From contig NW_004440286.1 in NCBI RefSeq assembly GCF_000330505.1, forward strand, positions 48,385 to 100,452: DNA of 52,068 nt, in the 5' to 3' direction. Every line of letters begins with the position of its first letter. The stretch's first letter is position 1. Positions 21,528-30,500 of this stretch are shown piece by piece. The notes beneath the pieces are model-generated. The model saw only the letters and a program-made list of their open reading frames with translations, did not search any database and had not been told where the DNA came from. The translations under genes were made by a program, and so were the position numbers. Source of the DNA: Entamoeba invadens IP1 (lineage: Eukaryota > Evosea > Mastigamoebida > Endamoebidae).

Positions 21528-22804
21528 TCTTTTTTTGTTTTGTTTTCAATTTTTCTTAAAAAGTCGATTAAAACGAACAATTTTGGATGCGCGACAGTAA
21601 TAAGATAACCAACTCCACTATGAAAACCTTCAGAGAAATTATTAGTACGGTTTTGTTCACAAAACTGACACCAGTTCGAACAATCAATTTTTTCCAACCA
21701 AAATCTTTTGTAATAAATAAGCAATTCTTGAAATTTGGTTTTGATGTTTTCTGGTACACCATACTGTTCAGATAATGACATTTCTTCAAAGAATTTTTCA
21801 AATGTACTTTTAATTTCACTTTGTGGTAAAAATGGTATTGAAAACAATCGTCGCACCCATGTGTGAAGAACGGAATTGATTTGGTATTGTGTTGATAAAC
21901 CAACCTTGCCGAGCATTCTGTACACCGCCTGATTGAGGTGAAACAAACAAATTTTGATTTCGCATTTGAAAACCGACCGAAATGCAGACATTGCAGCAAT
22001 TTGACAATCGGTATGGGCAACTAAAAGAGAAGGAAAAAACGTGGAAATTTTTGAAAATGCAAATGTAAACGTATCTGTTTTTTCATTTGGTAAAAGAAAA
22101 AACACAACAGGAAACACATGATCTTCAACAAGTGAATGTATAGTATATACACAATTAACATCACTTGGAGTAATCCAACATGTTCCATCTGCGAAAATTT
22201 CTTTTGAATGAAAAGCAATGTGCTGTTGATGTGCAGAAGAAAAGATAATGATACGGGGCATGTTTGGGTCTTCGTCAATTGAATCATAATAAAGGAAATT
22301 GTTGTTTTCGTTCACTTCAGATTTCGGTTCAATTGTAAGTTTCAAACAATCAGAAATTTTAGCATTTTGATATATTTCATTTCCCGAACCCAAAAGTCGA
22401 TCTTGTAGTCTAGAAGCAAATTTTGTACATGCTTCAATTTCCTTTTTAGATGCTTGATCGCAGTCTGGTTGTAAAATAATTTTGTTGACGAGAATTCTAG
22501 GATTTTGCGTTTTTTCCAAATTCAATTCTCTTGTTAATATTTCCCTCCTACATCTTGCTCGAAACAACTTTTCGTGATCAAGTGCACATGTGTGAACTCC
22601 TTCTACAGTAGACTTCTTTGTTGTATTGTCTATTTTGACTAAAACGTGACACCCGTCTCCACTACACTGATAAACAAGTGTTCCATCTTTTGATGTTCTA
22701 CTGAAAGCATAACATTTTCGCCCTAACGACAAAAGTTGGTGAACTTGTTCGTTTCTTCTTGGCTTGTTTGTATTATCGAAAAAGCGGTATGTTTCTTCTT
22801 CCAT
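21509..22804 (-). CDS. MULE transposase (431 aa)
   Basis: The N-terminus has a FLYWCH/WRKY-like zinc site: C47-x4-C52 and later H71-x-C73. The catalytic MULE core follows. Asp206 (FADGTCW), Asp266 (AHTDCQ), the CxxH element C286-H289 (CLFHLNQA) and Glu392 (NNFSEGFH) fit the DDE triad and zinc element of MULE transposases, which cut and move DNA at terminal inverted repeats. All catalytic positions are present. The frame ends GNLI at a point where a one-base shift would continue into the second frame. It is on the same strand as the disrupted TMK. Its leader (22805-23025) is A/T-rich. Confidence 0.88.
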   Translation of the reverse strand: MEEETYRFFDNTNKPRRNEQVHQLLSLGRKCYAFSRTSKDGTLVYQCSGDGCHVLVKIDNTTKKSTVEGVHTCALDHEKLFRARCRREILTRELNLEKTQNPRILVNKIILQPDCDQASKKEIEACTKFASRLQDRLLGSGNEIYQNAKISDCLKLTIEPKSEVNENNNFLYYDSIDEDPNMPRIIIFSSAHQQHIAFHSKEIFADGTCWITPSDVNCVYTIHSLVEDHVFPVVFFLLPNEKTDTFTFAFSKISTFFPSLLVAHTDCQIAAMSAFRSVFKCEIKICLFHLNQAVYRMLGKVGLSTQYQINSVLHTWVRRLFSIPFLPQSEIKSTFEKFFEEMSLSEQYGVPENIKTKFQELLIYYKRFWLEKIDCSNWCQFCEQNRTNNFSEGFHSGVGYLITVAHPKLFVLIDFLRKIENKTKKEWGNLI

Positions 22805-23012
22805 TTAATTATTAAAATTTTAAAAGTTGGTGATTAAATAATCTAAAATTATAGAATTCGTTTAACCTAAATTATAAATACAAATATAAGTTTTTAAAAT
22901 TGTTTTATATAATTTTTTGTAAATTTAATTAATTTTGTAAATATTTTCGAGAAAAAAATTATTTTATTTTTTGAAGCAGTTTTGGGATATAAAAATTTTT
23001 TATTGTTTCAAA

Positions 23013-24380
23013 TTATTTTCCAATCAAGAATTTGAACCAATGTCTATTTGAACCAAAGTCTATTTGGACCAAAGTCCAGATTCCGTCTCCGCATTGTAAA
23101 CACACAGTATCATTACATTCCACACAATCGAAATACTCTTCTGAACACTTGTGACATCGACCAGAAAAGACGCCATATGTTGGATAACATGCTGTGCACT
23201 GCTTTTCATTTGTAGACAACAAACAATTTGCATCAACTTCTGTGCATTCCACACAAACATTTGTCGTCGTGTTTTCAATGGTTTCTGAATAAAAAGTGTT
23301 TTCACAGAATTGGCAATTGTCACTCTCAGTACAACTTAGACAATTCTTGATGCAATTTTTGCAATCCATTCCTCTGAGGTAGTATCCATTATCTATTGGA
23401 CACGTGGCACACTTCATTTCATCTTCTTTATAATGGTAATACGTGTTATTACATACGTTGCACGAATACGAATTGTCACAAACGTCACACCCTTCAACAC
23501 AATTCTCACATATTTTAGTTGTTGTGTTGTAATACATCTTATCGAAACAAACAGTGCACACATCAATTGTACACTCGGTGCAATTACCAAACTCCGAACA
23601 CGAATTACACAGCTTGTTGTCGTTGAGATAAAATACCGTTTGGCACCCCAAACATTCAAATTCGGTGCATTTAAAACAGTTAGTTACTGTGCATGGCAAA
23701 CACGTAGAATCTTTTAAGTAAAACCCATCTTTACACTCCGTACATATTGTAACACTTGTACACAACGTGCAGTTTGCATTGCACCTATTACAGTCGTTTC
23801 CACTGACATAATATCCCAATTCTAACTCACAAAATCCACATTTTAATGTTTCAGAGTCATATTTGTAATTTGCACTGCACGCAGTACATTTATTAATATC
23901 ACATTGATAACACTCTCCATAGTACTGGCACGTCTGGCATTGTCCATCCTTTGAAATATACCCGTCTTCACATTTTAGACACGTTGATGCACTACTACAC
24001 ACTTCACAATTTGGCACATAATATCGACATAATGGTACACAGTAATACGAAGTCTGAAAATCGATAATTTCGTTTGGCCCGCATGGTGCACAATAAGCTT
24101 CTTGAATAACATAATGTTCCGTATCTGAGCATGTTGGTAATTGATGATATGAAACAGTAGAACAAGTGTCGGTAGTTCCCCTGATGTAAAAATATTGTTC
24201 AAGATATTGATCTCCAATACACCCGTCTGCCTTGTAATAAGCTGTTACAAAACGAATACCACAATTATCAACAGTGCCTTCAGTGTTTGTTGTTTCAACT
24301 AACATACCTCCCATACAAAGAGCCTGTATAAATGGAGACCCCATATTTTCAAATGTTGAATAGTCCAATACTTGAATGTA
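23013..24380 (-). CDS. TMK fragment: CxxC-rich ectodomain, before the MULE
   Basis: This is the open frame between the TAA at 24381 and the transposon; its first Met is at 24368, giving 451 residues. Its N-terminal part is the last section of the non-repeat ectodomain (MDYSTFENMGSPFIQALC). It then turns into CxxC pairs, for example CEVCSSASTCLKCEDGY. The last 23 residues, from GIWTLVQ on, are encoded by the inverted repeat of the transposon and do not belong to the receptor. Confidence 0.8.
   Translation of the reverse strand, partial: YIQVLDYSTFENMGSPFIQALCMGGMLVETTNTEGTVDNCGIRFVTAYYKADGCIGDQYLEQYFYIRGTTDTCSTVSYHQLPTCSDTEHYVIQEAYCAPCGPNEIIDFQTSYYCVPLCRYYVPNCEVCSSASTCLKCEDGYISKDGQCQTCQYYGECYQCDINKCTACSANYKYDSETLKCGFCELELGYYVSGNDCNRCNANCTLCTSVTICTECKDGFYLKDSTCLPCTVTNCFKCTEFECLGCQTVFYLNDNKLCNSCSEFGNCTECTIDVCTVCFDKMYYNTTTKICENCVEGCDVCDNSYSCNVCNNTYYHYKEDEMKCATCPIDNGYYLRGMDCKNCIKNCLSCTESDNCQFCENTFYSETIENTTTNVCVECTEVDANCLLSTNEKQCTACYPTYGVFSGRCHKCSEEYFDCVECNDTVCLQCGDGIWTLVQIDFGSNRHWFKFLIGK
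23026..23084 (-). repeat. Right terminal inverted repeat of the MULE
   Basis: On the minus strand it begins GGAATCTGGACTTTGG and carries three 16-bp units, matching the left end in inverted orientation. Confidence 0.82.
23085..23092. repeat. Target-site duplication, right copy
   Basis: GTCTCCGC on the plus strand, identical to 20231-20238. Confidence 0.85.
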
Positions 24381-25067
24381 TTACATTCCAGTTATATTTA
24401 CTAAAGATGTGTCGCCTTCAAATAATTTGGTAGAAAGTTTATATAACCCATTCAAATTGATGACCGTCAATGATGCTAAATTGGCGAATGCCCCTGTCGC
24501 AACACTTGATAGTCCACGTGGGAAAAACAGTTTTTTAATGTTGTTACAATTGGAAATGCCATTATAATACACTTCTATTAGAGAATAGCCAAATTTAATT
24601 TGGGAGACTGAAGAAGCATAGATCGATTGTTCACCTATAAGCGTAACATCTGGTATTAATACACTCACCAGATACCAAATATAAGCTAACGCTCGATCAC
24701 ATATAACTGTTGCCCCTTTTAAGTTGATTGTGCGGAGTTTCGAATCATAAAAACACTTAACACTAACACTGAAAAATCCATTTAAAGAATACACACTTTC
24801 AACACTTGATCCAGAAAAGGTTGCCTCACTTAAATAAACTGGTGATGTTGTGGTAAAATTAATCGATTTTATTACTGAGTTTGCAGAATACAATCTTGTT
24901 TCTGTAACAGTACATTTGGAATCAACAATATAATCCTGACATGTCGAAACCACTGATGCAATGTCTGCACTTGTTAATGTATTTGATGAACAAGTCACTT
25001 TACACCTTGTTGAAGCACCTCTCGACAAGAAAAATATGAAGATAATCAAACAAAGAAAAGATTTCAT
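24381..25067 (-). CDS. TMK fragment: signal peptide and LRR domain
   Basis: The first exon-like segment of the TMK, 228 residues. Residues 1-20 (MKSFLCLIIFIFFLSRG and next) are a clear signal peptide. The rest carries BspA-type leucine-rich repeats, such as ATFSGSSVESVYSLNG and GAFANLASLTVINLNG. It ends with an in-frame TAA; the same frame continues as YIQVLDYSTFENMG. As it stands it could yield only a short secreted LRR protein. Confidence 0.8.
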   Translation of the reverse strand: MKSFLCLIIFIFFLSRGASTRCKVTCSSNTLTSADIASVVSTCQDYIVDSKCTVTETRLYSANSVIKSINFTTTSPVYLSEATFSGSSVESVYSLNGFFSVSVKCFYDSKLRTINLKGATVICDRALAYIWYLVSVLIPDVTLIGEQSIYASSVSQIKFGYSLIEVYYNGISNCNNIKKLFFPRGLSSVATGAFANLASLTVINLNGLYKLSTKLFEGDTSLVNITGM

Positions 25068-27501
25068 ACAACTTTGTTATTTTTTAGTTTATAAATTGAA
25101 TTATTATTTAATAATTATTCACCCACATTAACCCCAAAAAACTACACATATTTTTTTGTTTTTATATTAAATTACATTAGACAAAGTAAATGTAATTAAA
25201 CACTTCAATCTCTATACTACAATCACTATTTTGAATTGTTTTGATTAATAAAATTATAACAATAAATATAATACCAATTACCAAATTAAAAACAATTGTT
25301 GTTGAAAAACATATTCATCTTACAAGGTTAACACAACAAAACATATTTTTTCATTATATTGATTGATTGTATATAATATAATTGAATTAATATATTGTTT
25401 ATTTATTGTATTAAAACAGAATGCCTTTAAATTAGAATGTAAACTGTTTTTCAAAACTCTGTACTGGGATGCCCCGATTTTTTAGACAAATAATTTCTAA
25501 ATAATTTTTCCTTTGCTTAACCCTCATTTTTTGTTCAAAACATTTACTCGTAAAAAACAAAATAACGAACTTGAATTTTTTTAATTTACTTGACAAATAA
25601 ATTTTGAATTTAGTATTGTTATTACCATACCACAATTTTTGCCAAAAAAACGGAAACACAACTCTATAATTAAATGTCCATGTTTACAGAATCACCAAGT
25701 CGTGTTTTGGATAAAAATGAAAAGTACTAATGAGTAAAACAAGCACTGAGAGAAGATAAATTGGTTAAGGCTATACAATTGAAAAGTTTTTTTTAATTTT
25801 TGAAATGTTTATTTTATTTAAGACTCTTTTGATTAATAACCTTGATTGTTTAAATGTTTGTTTTATGTTATCGATAACTTTTTTAATTGTTGAAATAAAC
25901 AAAAACTTATTATTAATTTAAGTGTTGTATCATTTGATGCAATAATGTCCTTCATCACATCATTAGTTTATCGTTAAATTACGTTTATCTTATGTTTATT
26001 TGATAGATAGAATTTTACTGAAGTTTAGTCACAAAATGAAACACAAACCAAATAACAAACCTAAAAAATCGGGGAAGATTGACCCAATATTTTGGTAATT
26101 TCCCGATTGTTTGTTCAATAATTGAAACTGTATTGATTTTTAAGGGTTTAAAACTGTGTAACGTTGTTGGTTTAACAAACAGGAAAATAAAAAATAAAAC
26201 AAATAAAAAATAGTAAATAACGGGAAATTAGGACAAAGGGTTTATATAAATTTTGGAAACGGTACAGAGTTTTGGAAAACAGTTTAAATTACTGATTTAA
26301 AGTTTTGATATTTTCACACACAATTAATGCGAAATTTAATAGAGTCATTTGCTAAACGTTGTCTGCCGATTTTTAGGCCATTATAAATGGAAAATTCTGG
26401 GATTTTTTTTTTGAAAAACCCCAAAAACTGTTGTTTCAATATTTTTTCCATTTTTTTTTTCATTTTTACCTAATTCCCGTTTTTTTTAAAACAAAAATAT
26501 TTTTTTTTGTCGAAAAGACAACGTTTATCAACTGACTCTACAATTATTTTTTAAACTTTATCTTTTAAAAAAAACTTTAGCTGTTCCATTATATATTTGT
26601 AAATATTTAAGATTTGAACGTTGGTCTTCTTGTTTGGAATTTTTTGGGATTAGTATGAGAACAAAAACTCTTCAAAATAAAAAACGCTTTTGTGGAAAAT
26701 TAGAAAATAATTACAGTTGGGGAAATTAACCTTCGCCCAGCAAATAAACTTTAGCCCATCTATTTTTATTTTTATTGGGTAATATCTTGTCATTTTCTTT
26801 AAAAACACAGGTTTTAAATAAAAAAACAAAAAACAAGTATTTTGACAAAAAGAAACTTTTATATGTGTATAGTTTATTAGTTTAATATAGCAATAGCAAA
26901 ATACTATTTTTGGGCCAATGTTTGTTTGATGCGCGAAGGTTTGAAAGCCCAACTGTACAACAGAGCAGTTGTACACTTTTGTTTGTGCACAATATTTCGA
27001 AAGCCGACTTTATTTTTTTATATAATCATTATTACTATATAATAATAACTTCTTTATTATAAAACACATCATTTTCAATTATTTAATATTGTAACCATTT
27101 ATTTATTTTAAAAACAAAAATAATAATTTAATTATTATTTAATAACAAAAACCAAAAATATAATAATAAGTTTTTTTCAAATTATTTTTTGATTTGCCGA
27201 ATTTTTATTATTTTTTTCATTCGACAAAGATTTTGTTGCTTCAACATTTTACTTTTAATATAGTAAAATTATTATTAATTATACTAATAAAACTATATTA
27301 AACCAATCCAATGAATATAATTAAATCCACAGTTTTTTTATATTTCAACGACAAAAAATAAGTTCAAAAGTTTTGACGAAAAGTTCTTTAGAAAATTCCT
27401 TTTGGTTTTTATAGTTTTTGGTTTTTAATTTCATTTTTTGAAATTTGGTTTTTCGCCTTCAACTATTTCCTCTCGCAAACTTTATATCACTTGAGACTTA
27501 A
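25068..27501. other. Long AT-rich region between the TMK locus and the BEACH gene
   Basis: It is 2.4 kb upstream of both divergent genes. It holds a 200-bp inverted-repeat element (26341-26540) and an 8-bp hairpin near 26950-26973. Small frames at 25432-25659 and 26650-26976 (minus) have poor composition and no recognised domain, so I do not call them genes. Confidence 0.5.
26341..26540. repeat. 200-bp element with 24-bp terminal inverted repeats
   Basis: AGAGTCATTTGCTAAACG at the left end returns in inverted orientation at 26517-26540, with 22 of 24 bases matching. About 150 bases lie between. There is no coding capacity. The form resembles a small non-autonomous DNA transposon, but no clear target duplication is seen. 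Confidence 0.5.
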
Positions 27502-30500
27502 ATGAGTGACGACGCAACCTCCTCATTTTCCGTGGGGATTCCTTACTTTTGTGGTCAAGTGTATGACCCCCTTATTCCAATTGATTCTTTTGTCTATACA
27601 ATACATGGCGATCTTCTTACTCTTCTTGAAAAGGTTCAAAGCCAAACAGTTTGTTCTTGTTTTCCAAAGCAAAATCCAAATAATTCTAATTATAAGGAAG
27701 AACAGATCTACCACACTTTAAACTGTATTTTAAAAAACCCGATTAATTGCGATTATTTAAAGCCGGAGGTGTTACTATTAATCATTCACCGCTTGAAAGA
27801 CGGTGTTTCCGATCGAACGGCATTTCATATGATCGATGTGTTATGTCGCAAAATATCGTCTTATTTTGACAATGACCTTTTCGAGAGTTTTTTGTCCCTT
27901 TACTCCTCCATTTCTTCGACTCGTGCTCTTCAACTAACTCAATCCATTTCAACCACTTTATTGAAGAGAAACAACCCAAGAATTTACTACGAATTTACAG
28001 GCTTTAACACATACATTTCTACCGTCCTTTCTATACACCACTTTCCAGAGACCTCTGCCGTCTACCACACCAAATTCAAAATGACTAAATACGTCCAACA
28101 TACAACTCCAATTGTGTTTTCGTTCTGTTCCAATTCTTTTGGTATCAAATTACTCATCAGCTCCAGTTCAAAATTAATCATCGAGACCGACGTCCCACTG
28201 ACTAAAACAGACACCTCTCCCTCCCCAAGATCTTCACTCTTCTCTCCAAAGAGCCGAACATCATTCAAAGAGAAAGTTGCGCAACAAAACTACTCAATGG
28301 CTATGATGAAGAAAATTGAAACCGATATTAAAGTTCTCCCAGACACGTGGCACTCTATTTTTATAATTCACACAAACGACAATGCGCTGCAGTTTGTCTG
28401 TAACGAGAAGACTTCAGAGAAGTTCTTCTTACCATATCCAAGTATTCACGACGACTCGGTCTTCTTGCTACAAATTGCTGGAAGCTCGGACGAAGTTGGG
28501 AAGAACTTCATTGGGGACGTCACAGGGTTTCAACTCTTCTTTAATTCCTCGAGTGTTTCTGAAGTCAATAAATTGCAGCTGAATGAAGTCGTGTTTGACA
28601 ATGAGACGGAGAAGTGTCTTGCTTTACAGGTTTCACCTCTCCGATCGATGATGATTGGCGATCGCGCCTTTTTTAAGAAAGTCACGAGTGTCGTCAATCA
28701 AGCAATAAACAGTAACAAGGTGTCGGTCTGTTCGTATTCAGTATCGTCGAATTTCAGTCCGATTTTTGCGATCTCGAATTTGCGGATCGATGACATGGTA
28801 CTTCGAGTCGGCGGGTTGGTCCAATTTTTTTCGATCTTAAATTTCGGCTTTGATTCGGACAAATATAACCAACTGAATACGCCCGCCCTCTTCCAGTTAT
28901 TGTCGTCGATCTTCAAACAGAACGACCAGCTCCGTAGTCAGTGTGAAGAGATGCGATTTTATAATATTATATTACAATACATCTTAAGTGTCCAAAACAA
29001 AGACATGGGATGTGCAATAGACTTCATTTCAATATGTGTGAGACTGTTCACTAACAATTTGAATGAAGACTTAAAGAAGGTAGCTATACGATACATGTTT
29101 GACGTTGATAACTGGATTGGGTCAAAAGACTGCTTGTACTACCCCGATATCTTATCAAAAATGATCCCACCTACTACTTGTTTAACAAATGACGTTTTTA
29201 AGTACATCACATACGAACAAATGGTCACATATATTATTGCAAATGCAGAGTCAATGGCTTGTACAGACAAGTCCATCTGGCTTGGGATCAAGTGTCGCTT
29301 TATACAGTTTTGCGTCGACCTGGTGATCCGTTCCGATATCAAGAAATTTGTGGAGATCTGCATAACAATTCTCCAGACGAATGAAAACACGCCAATCACT
29401 ATTTTACTGCTCTTTGCTCTTCTGTGTATTCTCTGCAACACAACACAACCACCACAAAGTCTGAAAACCTGCACACAACTTTTCATACACTTTTTGAACT
29501 CAAATGTCATCGAGGTTTTCATCTTTTCGTTGAAAATACTTTTCATCTTGTGTGGAGAGTCAGAGCAAGTGATTTCAATTGCAAGGGACGTGTTTCCTAA
29601 GACGAATTTATCACTCGAAGTCTTCGAGGCTGTTATAGAATGCTCGACGGGGATCATTAAGAGTGAGTTGTCTCAGGGCATCCGTCTTGAGAATGTCACA
29701 CTAATGAAATACTCCACACTCTTTGTTGAGTATTTCTTCATAACTCTCAACGGAATAATGGAAAGTACAACAAAAGAAGAATTGACTCCAATTTTACTGA
29801 AAGATGTCTCGACTTGTGACTTGGATCACCCGGTCTTCATGGCGCTGTCGAAATATGTTGGATGGGAACAACCATTGTTTCTGCTTGTAGAGTTCTTCTA
29901 TAACAAGCAAATGGACACAGAGAAGAATATGGTGATCAAAATAATAGTCAAAATCCTCATTAACTCGTTTAAAGTGTATAACACAGTGTATATCACCACT
30001 CTTGTGATTAAGATGGAACAACTCTTTCCGAAGTGGAAAGACGCGTATCACATCGTGTTCTCCTTTTTCAGTGAATTTTTGAAACACAAGCCGTTTGAGT
30101 TGACTGAGAAAGGTATTTTGATATTAGAGTGTGGGATGTTCATATCACAAATAACGTGTGGGATGTGTAATTATGGGAAAATGGCTAACACCTTCTTCTT
30201 TGAAGAACAATTTGCACTCATTTCCAGCTTCTTTGAAGGACTCAAAAAGGACGACTTGGTGGGGGAATTTGTCACTGCGAAGAATCGAAATGACAATTTG
30301 TATCCGATGTATTACTCCTTCTTCATTAATTTAATACTGTCACACCTCAGGGCACTGTCATTCAAGAACGTTACAGATGTCAAAAAGTACACAAATATGT
30401 TCGACCTTTTATGTGCGATTTTCAAGCTAGTTCCTCCTAAGAGAAACAACGTCTTCTTTATAGACTGGTTTGTCTTCTACTCCACTACATTTCTTAATAC

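Larger units (their letters stand above)
20239..23084 (-). mobile_element. Mutator-like DNA transposon (MULE), about 2.85 kb
   Basis: It is bounded by terminal inverted repeats of about 55-60 bp and an exact 8-bp target duplication. Each end carries three copies of a 16-bp unit close to GACTTTGGTTCAAATA. It encodes a MULE transposase (21509-22804) and an overlapping basic reading frame (20847-21527), both on the minus strand like the host gene. The size includes a 100-base run of N inside, so the true length is uncertain. The exact duplication and recognisable ends suggest a fairly recent insertion. It lies inside the TMK coding sequence and introduces a stop 23 codons after the junction. Confidence 0.92.
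14240..25067 (-). pseudogene. Giant transmembrane receptor kinase (TMK), disrupted by three stops and a MULE insertion
   Basis: Read on the minus strand from 25067 to 14240, this is one gene: signal peptide, BspA-type LRRs, a very long ectodomain of CxxC pairs, one transmembrane helix, a beta-sandwich-like linker and a kinase domain. Without the transposon and one copy of its target duplication it is 7974 nt, about 2.65 thousand codons. One frame holds throughout, with three in-frame stops: TAA at 24381, TGA at 17591 and TAG at 15947. Entamoeba TMKs are a large family of surface receptor kinases linked to sensing and uptake. This copy cannot make a full receptor unless the stops are base errors and the transposon is absent from other alleles. 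Fragments are listed separately. Confidence 0.85.

Noticed and set aside
20231..23092. GGAATC as the target duplication of the MULE
   Set aside because: It is present at both ends, but using it breaks the host reading frame. GCGGAGAC (minus strand) restores it exactly.
20160..23120. TMK fragments as several separate receptor genes
   Set aside because: Only the first fragment has a signal peptide, only the last has a transmembrane helix and kinase, and all share one frame once the MULE is removed.
24368..24410. A tiny intron around the TAA at 24381
   Set aside because: Only a 31-base GTAAAT to AG span is possible. It lacks GTTTGT and is shorter than any intron seen here.
14240..25067. Reassigned stop codon to explain the open TMK frame
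   Set aside because: All three stop codons occur inside it, while neighbouring genes end normally at the same codons.
25432..25659. 75-codon minus-strand frame
   Set aside because: Lys/Phe-rich, with no domain and no visible start context.
26650..26976. 108-codon minus-strand frame upstream of the BEACH gene
   Set aside because: Skewed composition, no motif, and the region looks like a promoter flank.
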